A stretch of 64,000 nucleotides of DNA from Panopea generosa (GCA_029582155.1 CM055909.1:45266218-45330217), one strand, 5' to 3'. Shown: positions 24,701 through 36,874, numbered from the stretch's first letter. The notes: a model not told the origin generated them from the sequence alone. A program made the numbers and translations.

Positions 24701-25450
24701 TTGGTCATAAACAGTCTGTTAATTGCGTCCTCCAGACTGAATTATTTCTGGTCACTGCAACTGACATTCAGCTATCACATATATCCTAAACTACAACAGT
24801 GTCAGAGGTTACACGTGGGCGATTGCCACCATAACATATTCAGCTAAGAAGAATGTTAAGTTCCAAAACTATCTATATTTTGCATCTTCCACCAAAACGA
24901 CATACTAACCCACTAGCATGTAATTAGGGAAATAATCTCATTTAAATAATGAAAGTTAATACAATATCAGTATCAAAATTATAATCACATGTGATATAAA
25001 GCCTACAGGTATAAAAACTTTAATAATAGTGGACTTAATATCAATTGTACGTAAATATTGATATTTTAAGAATAATGACATACATTGCTTTGATTTGTTG
25101 AACAACTTGTAATTTGTGAACGGCTTTTCTCTGTTTTAAATATGGAATCTGCGTAGCCAATGATTGTCCATTATTTGTTTATTTCTCTTTCCCGCTGAGT
25201 ATGTTTTAGCTAAGCTCGTTATTCAAATGTAGATGATAGAATGATGATTATTCTCATAATAGATTTTTCCATAGGAACATTTTCTACTAAATAGACTTTA
25301 TAATATAAACTTAATATAATGCATTATAATGTATTATTATTAGCATTGAAATTAATATGAAAACTTCTAACGCATTGATATTTATGATTTTGTTTAATCT
25401 ATACACATTTTCCTCAAAACTATTATTCACTTTATTCCAGATGAAATCAA
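21750..25450. other. AT-rich sequence, one palindrome, no gene recognised
   Basis: Frames are all under 80 codons and without motifs. A perfect 14 bp palindrome TTGCCACGTGGCAA, containing an E-box core, is at 22648-22661 in a locally GC-richer stretch (22620-22760). Confidence 0.4.
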
Positions 25451-25456
25451 ATTATT

Positions 25457-25945
25457 GTTACCTTCATTAAATAATATGATTAGTTTTAGTACAATGTTTA
25501 ATTAAATATTGTTACCCTCATTAAATACTGTGGGCAGTATTAGTACAATGTTTAACTAAATATTGTTACCCTCATCAAATACTGTTGTCAATATTAGTAC
25601 AATGTTTAACTAAATGTTGTTACCCTCATCAAATAATGTGGTTAATATTAGTACAAAGTTTGACTAATTATTGTTACCGTCATCAAGTAATGATAAGCAT
25701 TTATTTAATGTTAAACGTATTATCGTTACCCTCATCAAATAATATGTTTAATATTAGTATATTGTTTAACGTATTAATGTTACCCTCATCAAACAGTATG
25801 ATTATACATGTATAAGTATAATGTTACACTAATGATTGTTACCCTCATTAAATAAAGTGGTTAATATTTAATTAATGTGAAACAAATAAAAGTTACCCTC
25901 ATCAAAAACTCTGATTAATATCAGAATAATGTTTCACTAATTTAA
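25457..25945 (+). repeat. 54 bp minisatellite, 9 units
   Basis: GTTACCCTCATCAAAT recurs with starts at 25457, 25511, 25565, 25619, 25673, 25725, 25779, 25838 and 25892. Most spacing is exactly 54 bp. Because 54 is a multiple of three, a 76-codon frame (25585-25815) reads through with an 18-residue periodicity. The repeat has indels of 2 and 5 bp that break frame, so coding is unlikely. Confidence 0.9.
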
Positions 25946-25984
25946 ACCTTAATTCCGATCTATATTCATCGCTCTTGAGTCAAT

Positions 25985-26100
25985 GCCTGAATAGAACATG
26001 TGCTGAGTGTTTGTTTTTGGGTCATCTACGGATAGAACATGCGCTGAGTGTTGTTGGGTTTTTTTGGCGTCTACTGATAGAACATGTGATCGAAGACAAA
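25985..26100 (+). repeat. Short imperfect tandem duplication
   Basis: ATAGAACATGTG, ATAGAACATGCG and ATAGAACATGTG recur three times, the first two followed by CTGAGTGTT and a T/G-rich stretch. Confidence 0.6.
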
Positions 26101-26104
26101 CTCT

Positions 26105-27255
26105 TGAATGGCTGCCAACACTCAATACTTCTCATATTAACTGTTAAAACAACTCTCTTTTTAATTACTATATAATACAACTGTAAAACACATATGAATC
26201 ATTGTACTTTATTACACAATCGAATTTTTATATTCTGACAATTGTTCAAAAACTGTTGCTGATAAACGGTTATATGAACATAATCATTTTTATTTTCACA
26301 TTTAATCGGATATGTGCTTGAATTTTAACACAAGTACTGTTTTATACTTTAATTACTGTAATAAATATTTTAATGATTTCAAGAACCGTCGTAAAATACC
26401 ATTTATTATAACACATTTCTGTGTGCAGTGCATTTACGACTCTTTCTTAAGTAGTTATTCAATATTAATGAACGCACATTTCCTGACTTTATTACTAAAA
26501 CAGAAAAGCTTATAAGTAGCAAGCGTTGTAATGACTTATCTTAATTTATAATTTTAATTGCATATAACTGTCATATTATTGCTATTATTGCTGCTTAAAT
26601 TCGGTTTTACCATTTTACAACAATATAATTAACATTTAATTGAAATGGAAATAATCAAATTTAACATTAAGGCTTTCAACGTGTTTAATACTGAGCCATC
26701 AAATATGAATTGAATGCAAATGAATTTAATTTTATCATTATATTTCATTGAGTATACTTCATTAAGTATAATTCAGTTTCATTATATATAACAAAAACAA
26801 TCAGTCGCTGCTCGCTGTTGTTAATGTTTAGCTAAAATGCGAAGTAAGCTCGGAGAGTTTGTAAATCTCTCCCAGATCGGTTTCCTTGGTTGAACTAGTT
26901 CTGCGATAATTTTCTTAAGAGGCCATTGTCATGTGTGACCGCCCATCATATCTCCAAGTCATCGTATAATATGCTTAATCAGTCGTTCAGGTATGCGTCC
27001 AGGTATGCGTTCATAACTTATGAACCAAACACTTAATAGCATATGCATGTGTAGTACGTTATGTTATGTTCCAAGAGAGTGCTATGTCACAAAAGTAGAA
27101 TTAGCATGGAGTATTTAAAGAGTATATTGAAATAGAAACTAGTGTAACTGTCACATCTTTCATCTTATCAATGTTACTTTCATTTTTTTTTGCGACAGTC
27201 AAGTATAATGGAAAAAGAAATGCAGGAAGAGAAAGAGTTAAAAAGAAGTAAAATA
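26105..27255. other. AT-rich sequence with one GC-richer island, no gene recognised
   Basis: The 26811-26950 stretch is locally GC-richer, and CAGGTATGCGT is directly repeated near 27000. No coding exon could be argued. Confidence 0.4.
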
Positions 27256-27261
27256 AAAAGT

Positions 27262-27455
27262 GAAGCGCGTGTTCCAGTGGTAGACCAACGAATCCACGAT
27301 CGGAGTGTCGTGGTTTCGATTTTCAGTCACGGCTATGCGCGGTGTCCTTAAGCAAGACACATACCGCATATGCTGAATACAGTTTTTACCCACGGAGACT
27401 TCGAGCGTGACGTTGTGTACGTTGCAATAATTTGTTTCACGATCGAAGTAAAATA
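27262..27455 (+). mobile_element. tRNA-derived SINE, family D
   Basis: A-box-like GTTCCAGTGGTAGACC and B-box-like GTGGTTTCGATTTTC are followed by CACGGCTATGCG and the core GTGTCCTTAAGCAAGACACA. The end (CACGATCGAAGTAAAATAAG) resembles the tail of family C, so both may share a 3' tail recognised by the same LINE reverse transcriptase. Confidence 0.65.
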
Positions 27456-27459
27456 AGTT

Positions 27460-28000
27460 TAATGTAATTTATAATTCAAAAAACAAAATCTTACATGAAA
27501 TCTTTTTATAATACATGTACTTAATTGAAAAATATTTTATTGACTTATCTTAAGGTGTTTTATACATAATAAATACCCTGGTAGCAGAAATAAATCGGCA
27601 TTTTACCATGCTTTTACCACGCTTTTAAACGTCTTAAAGCAAAAGCTTCCACAACAAATTGAGCTAAATAACAAGTTGAAATGTACAGCAGCAGTGTTAT
27701 AAAATACAAGGCTCACGAATCCTACCTTAATGGCCCTGCATAATTCAATAACAATATTTGTTACGCTAGTTTCTCAGAAAAACAAAATATTATACATATT
27801 TTAAAATAATAAAGTATATTTAATATAATTACACAAAACTTTGCAGAAATAATACAAGTACAATATTAGGCCTTTGTGAATCTGGTGTTTCAAACATATA
27901 AACCGTTATTATAAACCTTACGAATTATTTTTTTTTCAAACTTTGATTTATCCTTGATGCTTGCAAGACTGTTACCACTTGCATTTGCATTGTTGACAGA
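27460..28000. other. AT-rich sequence, nothing recognised
   Basis: No repeat or coding signal noted. Confidence 0.4.
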
Positions 28001-28306
28001 ATGATATATCCCGCGCTTTCTGCGGGCAAGCCTGTTTTTTATTTAAGCAATCGCAGACGACTTATTAGAGCCTTAAATGGATCATTATTGGGGAGAAGGA
28101 TGTCGTTTGTAACTGTTAAAATAGCTGTTTACGAGGCTGTACCTTTCCAGGCAATTATAAGGATGCAAAATAGAATAGTTTATTATCCGACAGTCGATAA
28201 AGTGCAGTTTAGAAATGGTTTATATTCCCAATCAAAGATAGGTTTTCTTGTTTTTTTGACGTGTATGTTTCCATTAGAGTTTTGTTTTATGGTTGTTTAC
28301 ATATAA
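28001..28306 (+). other. Unrecognised 101-codon open frame
   Basis: One of the few frames above 100 codons outside repeats. It has mixed composition, a basic stretch (SNRRRLIRALNGSLLGRRMS) and a hydrophobic C-terminal segment of about 24 residues starting at FLVFLTCMF that could be a membrane helix. I recognise no domain. No promoter, splice site or duplicate supports it, and a chance frame is the more likely explanation. Confidence 0.15.
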
Positions 28307-28602
28307 GGAAGAACTGTTCCGAAGCAGGTGCGCTGACAGTAACTATCTTTACAAAGAGAAATAAAACATAATTCTAATAATTAAACTATCCAGTGATACT
28401 CCTTTTAAAGCAATTGTATAGAATGTCAATTAGAAATGTGATATTACTGAATATTTCCCATTCCGTTTGCTTTAAAAAAATACCCATCAAACTTTTCGGG
28501 ATGAATTAGTTTACAGAATGTAGGATTTCTTTAATTAGCTCTCCTTATTTAGATTTTTATTATTCGGCAAAACTAACAATTGAATAAAAAATAAAGGAAT
28601 TA

Positions 28603-28658
28603 AAGAATAAATAAATAAACAAATAAATAAATTAATAGATAAATAAATAAATAGATAT
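28603..28658 (+). repeat. (AAAT)n microsatellite
   Basis: Imperfect AATA/AAAT tetranucleotide run with AAAC and TAGA interruptions. Confidence 0.9.
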
Positions 28659-29269
28659 GAAGTTTGCTCACCTATCTATTTTGCACGTATCAAATTTTCA
28701 CAAGTATCTGTTATAACATTATGCAACAGTGCAAACTTGGTGAAAAATGCTATACTATATGTTATGATTTCAAATACGAAGCATTTCAAAATACATATAA
28801 AAATACTATGATGAATGCTATGATTTCAATACAAGGCATTTCAAACACACATACAGACAAAATGTGATAAAAGAGTTACCAATTTAGAGACTAGACACCG
28901 AGAACCACACTGGCTGATAAAAAATTCCTCAAAAACCCAGAATATAACCTCAATACAAAAATAACCGACTCGATTTTACGTATGAAAACTCAACATTACT
29001 CCAAGTGCTTCATCATCAATGTAAATCTAAGCTGTTCTTTTGGTCTTTGTAATTAGAAAATCTCCCTTTATCAACGTTGTTAACCATTTGTGGTCGTCCA
29101 GCGTTTTAATCTTATTGTTTTATTCAATTTGCATCTCACATTTTATGGGCAAATAACTTGAATTAATGAGAATTTGTTATGCTGTTTTATCGTAGTAGTT
29201 GGTAAATATGTCAAAGAAGTAACCGTAAAATACATCATCATTTTATATATCAATCATCTTGTTTATAGT

Positions 29270-29515
29270 GAGGAGGTCGTCCGACGCAGAGTGGTCTAAG
29301 GCGCCGTCGAAATATCGCTTACTCCTCACCGCTAAGGTCGTAGGCTCGAGTCCCGCTCAATCCAAAAACTTTATGTGTATGTTCGCAAATTACTTGCGGA
29401 AGGACGGTGGTTCTACTCATTCTGACTCGGTATGAGGTCTTCATCCACTAGTAAAACTGGATATGTCATATATAACCTGAAATATGTTAAAAATGACGTT
29501 GAACCCCATTCAAAG
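29270..29515 (+). mobile_element. tRNA-derived SINE, family B, near full length
   Basis: CGCAGAGTGGTCTAAGGCGC is a class II (Leu/Ser) A box and GTAGGCTCGAGTCCCGCTC the B box. The body has ACTTGCGGAAGGACGGTGGT and ACTGGATATGTCATATATAA and ends near GAACCCCATTC. The spacing between boxes leaves room for a long variable arm, as in tRNA-Leu/Ser. Partners at 4.4, 58.9 and 59.1 kb. Confidence 0.8.
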
Positions 29516-29689
29516 TATGAAAAAACCTGTTATAGTGATAAACATATGGCAACGTATACATATTTTAAAGTGAATAGAAATGTTATTGCCTTAATCATAA
29601 CGTTTCTTTGGACTGCCTTACATCACGACACTGTAAGATTAAACTTCATTTGTTCAAGTTGTTTTCAACGTAAAGCCATATAAATCATC

Positions 29690-30625
29690 CTAATAGTCTA
29701 AGTACGTGTATTACATAACGTGTCTGTTTCTCAAATACGAAAAGTGCATTATGCAGTGAAGTGTAAACAGGACATACTTGACATTATAATTGATGTCACA
29801 ATACCCACTTTAGTTCCATTTTCTCTAGAGATGATATTCCCATGCTTTTAAATAATACCTGATACAATCATGTTAAAAGTATTTAAGTGGTGTCAACGAA
29901 CGAAGAAGGTGGCATAAAACTGCAGACACTCCATTTGTATTTTTTCCCCTTATTTTATGATATGATTTGAGGGATAAAACATTATGATATATAATTGACG
30001 TGTCGGTAAATATGCAATACGTAGGTTTGTTTTAAGGTCAAACATATATATAATTAGCTGATATCACGTGATCTAAGTTACTATCATAGCACAACATTTA
30101 TAGTGGCCTACACTTAATAAATTTTGATTCACCACGATGTAACAAAATGGAAATGTATTGTTTAAAATCAACAGAATATTCAAAAAGCTCTTGAAATTAG
30201 AAAACAAATGAATAAAGATATGATAATTTCGTTAGATTAATGTATATGTTTGTAATATAATGTTAACTGTGTAATTATGTTTATTACAAAATATGTTGTC
30301 TTTGCCATATTTCGTTGTAAACTTAAAAGGGTCAAAGGCAAAACTTGACCTGAAAATTGAAACTTGAAATTATTGTTAATAATATAATCTAATTACGGAG
30401 TATGTTTTCAAGTTACTTGTATTTTACCATATGTAGATCATATAGATTTGTTAAAAAAGAAATACTGACTAGCAAGTTGTATTATAACTATGCATTGTCT
30501 TGTTTTATGATGTGACAAGAGCGCAATTGAATGCCCATGGAAACCATGTTAAGATCTAACAAAATCAATTATAACTACTGACCGTTCTATGCTTTATTTA
30601 ATATTATGTATGTTCAGCATGGTTT
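29690..30625. other. AT-rich sequence, nothing recognised
   Basis: No gene, array or terminus recognised. Confidence 0.4.
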
Positions 30626-30631
30626 GTGACC

Positions 30632-30835
30632 ATGGTTGCTTTTCAAAAACTAACTTACGATAAGCCGTAAGTCAATTTGACAATTTCTCCGATGAATGTT
30701 TACATTTTAATCGACGTTTGAAATAATTTTATTTTCAGATTTTATAATATCATGTTCTGCATGATTTGAGCTATTTATTGTTTCATTTAGACAAATATTA
30801 AATATGTTATTAAAATTGCCGACTTGTCATTCTGA
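30632..30835 (+). mobile_element. MITE, family M2, partial copy
   Basis: Matches the reverse complement of 7574-7818: CTTTTCAAAAACTAACTTAC, GTAAGTCAATTTGACAATTT, TAATCGACGTTTGAAATAA and TTCTGCATGATTTGAGC in the same order. The far terminus is lost. Confidence 0.65.
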
Positions 30836-30994
30836 TGTTCTCTATTACATACAGTACGGTAAAGGAACACTACAGAATAAAGTCATCCCCGCCCGGACAT
30901 AGTCTCCATGGTGAATGATATACGGCATTGTGTCTAATTGTCATTTGTCTCCCGCCTCTAATTCTAAGTTTGAAAGTAATGCTTGCGGTGATTG

Positions 30995-31105
30995 GTGTGC
31001 TTGTATATCGGTTAACCTTCCGGGATTCCGGGAAAAATGGTCAGATTATATGATCGTCTGTTGATCGCATAATAATGACCCTAAATGGCAAACAACAATA
31101 ATAAA
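30995..31105 (+). mobile_element. SINE family A, 5'-truncated
   Basis: Only the body tail remains: GGTTAACCTTCCGGGATTCC, then GATCGTCTGTTGATC and AATGACCCTAAA. 5' truncation is usual for reverse-transcribed copies. Confidence 0.7.
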
Positions 31106-31109
31106 GTCT

Positions 31110-31980
31110 GTAACACTCTGATTGTAATGATAAACATTTTAGACCTCAACCTATATTGTTTCTATATATTGTAGATTCATAAAACATCTTTGATAGTGTC
31201 CTATGTTTATTGAAAACATTTATATAACATTTTACACAATCCAGAACTACAATCGACAATATTCATTTACATCGACTTACAGAAAACAAGGAGTGTTGTA
31301 AAACTAATAATACGGTATCCTACTAACTAGGAACAATGTGACAACACTATTTCCTAATTCTTGGAAACACACACGAAACTATTATGGTTTCTGTGTTAAG
31401 AAAACAGTGCCATGCATAACAATTGTATATTCTTCTGTTCATTATTATTCTTATCATGTATGTTCCCCATTGTATTCTTATTGTTTTTCGTCCTCAATGT
31501 CCTTTAATGCAAAATACGCAACCAAAAAAACACGCAAAAAAGGCTCCTTAGAGACATGCAATATGTGACACTAATTAAAAACATTGGCTGAATAACTGAG
31601 ACAGACTGGTCCTTGTTCGGCTAAAACAACTATGTGTCAACGCACGCAGGAAGCGCGACGATCACGTGATTAAATTATAAATTTTCGGCCATTTTAAAAA
31701 AAATCTCAACATATTATTACGATATGACTTTGAAACAAAAAAGCGTTGTATGTTTCACGTAAAAATGTTTAACTGTTTTTATTGATATCAGAATATTCAT
31801 TTCATGATATAAGTAGTATTCAAATATGCAGAGGAAGTAGCAGCAGCTGAAACCACCTCGAAACGATCGGTAACATACCATTATTAAGCTTGAAATGGAA
31901 ATTGTGGTAACATATTGGGATTGTGTTATCAACTACACTTTAACCTTTACTCTGACTATATATATATATGTCTATCTAAT
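31110..31980. other. AT-rich sequence, nothing recognised
   Basis: A short GC-richer stretch around 31620-31670 holds the palindrome ATCACGTGAT. No gene signal. Confidence 0.4.
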
Positions 31981-31983
31981 ATA

Positions 31984-32011
31984 CCTGCCTGCCTGCCTGC
32001 CTGCCTGCCTG
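31984..32011 (+). repeat. (CCTG)7 microsatellite
   Basis: Seven exact CCTG units after a short TA run. Confidence 0.95.
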
Positions 32012-32014
32012 GCA

Positions 32015-33655
32015 ATAATGCCAAACCTATACTTCGCTGATTTCAGAATTGAACTGTGGTATGGCGGGTAATATAGGGTTATCAGAAGCTAATGACTTCC
32101 AGTGAAAAACTGTTCATGGGAATGTCAAGTGTGTAATAGTCAGTGGTTGCGTTAATTAGTTTGAAAGCAAGTGAGTGTGAATGTAGGAATTGTCTGTTCG
32201 TCAGTATCATGCTATCTTCTAGGGGGATAATTATATACATGTTAATTTGTGGTTTTATAATAAAGGGAGAGTCGGCTGTCTATACGTCCTTGTACTAGTC
32301 TTCTCCTCTGGAGAGACTAACATCTCAGTGACGCTACTGGTCCGTCTATAGTCGTATTTTGCCTCGCGTGCTGCCCGGCGCTGGACACTATCAACCTGAT
32401 TTATGACAGTCTCAATACAAGGTGACCATTCACTTTTACAGCACTCCAGTCGAGGGCGGACAAGGATTGAAAATGCTATGGATTCTTAATATTCTGAAAT
32501 TACCTTGTAAGTCCTCTGCAATAGTCATACCTACGCATTTTGCAGAGGTAACATTCCTAGGTAATGAAACAATAAAATCGCAATCAGAATATATGCATAG
32601 TAGCATAATTACAATAATACAAATATATTCAGTTCAATTCAAATTTATTCAGGTATATGAGATCATTATACAACATATATATCATCATGATGATAAAATA
32701 ACAGTTATAAATCAAGAAAATAAAAAAGTAAAATATTTATAGTAATCATCTAAAAATTAAAGATCTTATAACCTGGGAAAACCCATTTAAGCAACAAACG
32801 CGCTTATTTCCGACAGGGTCCCTTCATTTAAAATTGTGATTTTTTTTATACTCAGATGAAATCACATTTACTTTTAAGGAGTCATTCTCTTCCGTTTTAT
32901 TTTCGGATTTTTTTTTTAATTCAGTACATATATAGTAGAACAAGGCTAGGAGCGAATGAAATACGGATTGAACGATTGATATAAATATTCCTCACTTCTA
33001 TAGATTCGACCTTAATATAAAAAAACGCCAGTAAATACGCCTATGAGTAACTTACACTTAAAATGACTCCATATCAATCCATTTTATGTTAGAGGGAAAG
33101 TGTGATAAAATATGAGATTGTATCACAAGCTTGATAAAAAGGTTTTAAGAAAATGCCTTAATTGCAAGCCTGATATATTACGGATTTAATATAGACATTT
33201 CAGTCCAAAAACGATCTACAGTTATCTGCTTATACCATATACGACATTTATTTATTGCGCTACTGTCGTTATGGCCATAAATTTAAAGCATGCACTAGTC
33301 TATATATTCCAGATTTTTCACTTGCATTTTAGTATGGGAAAAAAAGCAATTAAGGAGCAAGTCTCTTAAAGTAGTTGTACTGAAAGTAGTTGTACATTTT
33401 TTTCTTATCAGACAGCTGCCTACGTTGTTGCCTTTTTAAATATAACAGTGCTATTGTGCACACGTCTGTATGTTTCCATCGTTTATAAATATATTCTTAT
33501 GTAACGTTTGAGTTTATCTAGAAATAAAATTGACAATTTCATTTACGGAACGTCTTGTACTTACAGATCGTTGATAAAAGTGGTGTTTACTGAAAAGAAT
33601 AAAGCCATGCGATAAAGTCTTATAAAACTCCCCCGGAATACATATGGAACTAACA
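32015..33655. other. AT-rich sequence with a GC-richer stretch at 32240-32480
   Basis: The 32240-32480 segment is clearly less AT-rich than its surroundings and could be an exon or an old repeat. A 106-codon frame begins at its 3' side (32422-32742), but its second half is low-complexity AT-rich sequence and no domain is recognised. Confidence 0.35.
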
Positions 33656-33715
33656 CGGATTTAACCCTTTACTCCATCGATACGCGTTTTCCCTAACCAA
33701 TCACAGAATGCCTTT

Positions 33716-33782
33716 GAAAACAGTGCAGGAAGAGCTCAGATTGCTCGTCACGAGCAATCTGAACACTTCCTGCACTGTTTTC
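33716..33782. repeat. Long near-perfect hairpin, 32 bp arms
   Basis: The arm beginning GAAAACAGTGCAGGAAG and ending CAGATTGCTCG is mirrored by CGAGCAATCTG and then CTTCCTGCACTGTTTTC, with a 3-base loop (TCA) and only two mismatches in 32. It would extrude as a cruciform or form a strong RNA hairpin if transcribed. Confidence 0.95.
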
Positions 33783-33822
33783 CACTCTGTCAGTTAATAT
33801 AAACATAATTCGCCTAATAATT

Positions 33823-34014
33823 CAAAGGCGTCTTTATTAGAGGTGTCCAAAGGCATCTATATTAGAGGTATCCATAGACGTCTATATTAGAGGTGTCCAA
33901 AGGCGTCTATATTAGAGGTGTCCAAATGCATCTATATTAGAGGTATCCATATGCGTCTATATTAGAGGTGTCCAAAGGCGTCTATATTAGAGGTGTCCAA
34001 AGGCGTCTATATAA
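33823..34014 (+). repeat. 24 bp minisatellite, 8 units
   Basis: Unit AAGGCGTCTATATTAGAGGT plus GTCC. Variants follow a three-unit (72 bp) order: units 2-4 and 5-7 each run GGTGTCC, GGTATCC, GGTGTCC with matching changes in the first bases. Confidence 0.95.
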
Positions 34015-34029
34015 AGTAAAGGGTTACAG

Positions 34030-35105
34030 TTTCATATAAACGTATACGCTTTTCTCTTTCTTTTCTTATTTTTTCTTATCTCAGTCGTATTCCACTTTTA
34101 GCTCGGCTTCGTTTTTTTTTTAATTACTATTGTTTTCGTTCTTGCTCTTGTTTTTCTGGTTACGTTTGACTGAAAGATTCGTATCACCTTGAGCTATGGT
34201 ACCTCATAATTCAATCTTTAACTAGTAAAAAGAGAACTAGTAATATCGGCTAGACATACACATAATACAATCTATGTCCACCAGAGACGTTCAAGAGGGA
34301 CGCAGCAATCACAGCAGCTAAGTACAATGGCAATCAATACATACACAAACACAAAATGTACAACCAAGCATACAGAAGAATAGAGAAAAAGAGGCCACCG
34401 ATTTGGATATGTCACTAGGGAGCATAAGAAATGAGAGTATATGTTATCAACAGGAAAAGCCAGCATTTGAAGGAGGCATCCATCATATCAGCAGACCAAC
34501 ATTTGATATAAGAAATAATAGCTGTAACCAAAAATTCAATACATACATAGATAAACAGTGACAGCGTAGGTCACCGTCTTTGTCAGGTCGTTGGATTACG
34601 ATTTAATGAAAATAGTATTTTATAATTATTTGAAAATACATACCATACATATCTCGGAACGGTCAACAGTAAAAAAAAAAGTCATCGCAGATATTTAACC
34701 TAGTTGACGGGTTATTCAAACATTGCTCCTCACCCGTCGGCATATCATCAGAAGATTTAACTAGCGTTTTTAACGTACAAAACCAAAAAAAAAAATCATA
34801 TCGATGGCCGATGCCCTGTCACCTGTGTGTTTTTCCCTGCATCCTTATAGCTTTATATTTACACACACATTGTTCTACCTGACAAAGTTTATTCAATGTG
34901 CAAACTCATTTGTGTATTAACGTTTTACATACTTGCGTTATATATAGTTTATTAAATATAATATATTCTTAAATACAGCATATGTACATCAATCCGCCTC
35001 CTATAAATTAAAAAGGGGAGAAACTCTATAGGGCGCATTTTGTTTAAGTGTCAAGCCATCGTAGCACGCACGTGGGTATAGTGAAAGCAGATGCCAGGTA
35101 AATGT
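34030..35105. other. AT-rich sequence, nothing recognised
   Basis: No gene or repeat recognised. Confidence 0.4.
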
Positions 35106-35109
35106 ATAC

Positions 35110-35380
35110 GTATAATTAATGAACTATAGTTAATAAAGCGCATTATTAATAAACTATAGTGAATAAAGTAAGAATAATAAACTATAGTGAATAAAGTAAA
35201 AATAATAAACTATAGTGAATAAAGCGTAATTAATAAACTATAGTGAATAAAGCGTATAGTTAATAAACTTTAGTGAATAAAGTAAAAATAATGGACTATA
35301 GTTAATAAAGCATAATTAATCACTTATAGTGAATAAAGTATAATTAATAAAATATAGTGGATGAAGTATAAATAATGAAG
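35110..35380 (+). repeat. Short-unit tandem array around ACTATAGTGAATAAAG
   Basis: About ten units of 24-30 bp containing AATAAACTATAGTGAATAAA, with variable GTA/GCG linkers. Non-coding. Confidence 0.9.
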
Positions 35381-35514
35381 GACATTGATTAACATGAAAA
35401 CGTAATAATAGGTATTTTATAAAAGCCAGATGACCTTCAAAAATATGTAAAATGTGTATTATCAAAACATAACACAATGAATTTCTGGGGGGAAAATATT
35501 TTGAGTACGTGTTG

Positions 35515-35700
35515 TGTAGGTGCGTGTGTATGTGTGTGAGTGCATGTCAACATGCGTGCGCTATTACATTTGTATGGGAGTACAGCGTAGGTGCTTGTGT
35601 GGGTACATTTGTGTTTTTGTCTGTGTGTGAATCGTACTTGCGTGTGTAGGTTTGTACATGTATGCGTGTGCATACATGTGCTTGCATATGTGTTGACAGA
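35515..35700 (+). repeat. TG-rich low-complexity tract
   Basis: Imperfect TGTGTG and GTGCGTG runs. On the minus strand they produce His/Thr-rich translated sequence. Confidence 0.8.
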
Positions 35701-35744
35701 AGCAAAACTAAAAGAAGCATTTATATGTGTACGTGCTAGTAGTG

Positions 35745-35840
35745 TACGCAGCAGTTGAAATAACAACAACAGCAGCAGTAGTAGAAGTATCAGTAGTAGT
35801 AGTAGTAATAAAAATAGCAGCAGTAGTAGAAGTAATAACT

Positions 35841-35874
<34 letters not shown>

Positions 35875-36215
35875 CAGCAGCAGCAGCAGAAGTCGTAGCA
35901 GTAGCAGTAGTAGTAGTAGTAGTGAAAGTAGCAACAGAAGAAGTAGTATTAGTAGCAGCAGCAGACGAAGTATATTAACAGCAGCATAAATAGTAGTAGT
36001 ACTAGAAGTAGAAGCAGAAGTAGAAGTAGCAGTAGTTGTAGTACATCAGCATAAGTAGTAGTTATAGCAACAGCAGAAGTAGTTGTAGCAGCAAGAAGAG
36101 TAGTAATATAGCAGCAGTAGTAGTCTTAGAGGTAACAGCAGCAAGAGTATTAGTAGTAGCAGCAACAGTAGTAGAAGCATCAGAAGTAGTTGTTGTAGCA
36201 GTCGTTGGTTTTGCT
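35745..36215 (+). repeat. Long imperfect (AGT/AGC)n trinucleotide microsatellite
   Basis: About 470 bp of GTA, GCA and GAA triplets. It creates spurious frames: a 165-codon poly-Leu frame on the minus strand and an 83-codon Val-rich frame on the plus strand. Neither has any non-repetitive domain. Confidence 0.95.
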
Positions 36216-36239
36216 GTTATTTTTGAGTATTGCTGTTGT

Positions 36240-36865
36240 TATTGTTGACAAGATGAAATGAGTATATCCTTTTTTTCTACGCCACCGCTTGATTCTGAAA
36301 TAAATACACAATAATATCTGACAGAAGGATATATAGAAAAAGTATTGAAAAGTCGACAAAAAGAAAATAAAAGACTCTCGTTTAGTCAGTATTGTTTTAG
36401 TTTCTCTGTGTTTTGCTTTGGCATGATTCAGACAAAAACAATCGTCCGATGACATTTATATTTTAAACTAAGGTTGACATAAAACATGGAATGAAAAAAT
36501 TTCTGCTCTGCTAAATGAGCAGAATAAATATGTTAAAGCGATGGAGGAGTATTGTCACAATTTTAATTAATAACTTTTAACGGTTAATTTTTTAATTAAA
36601 TGATAATCTTTAATTTGATTTCCTTTCTAGACAATAGAAAATGCCATTAGTTAAATATAATAAATTATTGTGTTTTAATATTTCATACAAATAACGACCA
36701 TGCAGAGGTCTCCCCGGCAAATAATTATCATTATCTGCATTGAAACCATGATAGCATCTTAGGGTTTTGCTTTTAAACGCTCTGTATCCTTTTATCTTAA
36801 CGTTAGACTATTTATTTTCCAATGATATATTTCAATGAAATTGTTTTGTCTTTTAAATCCTTTTC
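36240..36865. other. AT-rich sequence, nothing recognised
   Basis: A 91-codon minus-strand frame (36180-36455) overlaps the end of the microsatellite and has no motif. Confidence 0.4.
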
Positions 36866-36874
36866 TGATTAAAT

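Larger units (their letters stand above)
33662..34026. mobile_element. TTAA-bounded non-autonomous element with hairpin and minisatellite
   Basis: A 12 bp terminal inverted repeat, TAACCCTTTACT at 33662-33673 and AGTAAAGGGTTA at 34015-34026, bounds about 360 bp. The left flank is TTAA and the right is TTAC, one base off, consistent with a TTAA-targeting superfamily such as piggyBac (whose termini begin CCC) or Kolobok. Inside are a long palindrome (33716-33782) and an 8-unit minisatellite (33823-34014). It has no coding capacity, so mobility would depend on an enzyme from elsewhere. Confidence 0.65.

Noticed and set aside
32422..32742. 106-codon frame near a GC-richer stretch
   Set aside because: The second half is AT-rich low-complexity sequence; no domain, signal or homologue recognised.
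33823..34014. CRISPR-like array
   Set aside because: Units are contiguous 24 bp repeats without unique spacers, and the sequence is eukaryotic.
35437..35978. 165-codon minus-strand and 83-codon plus-strand frames
   Set aside because: Both are translations of an AGT/AGC trinucleotide tract (poly-Leu or poly-Val/Ala) and a TG-rich tract; no unique domain.
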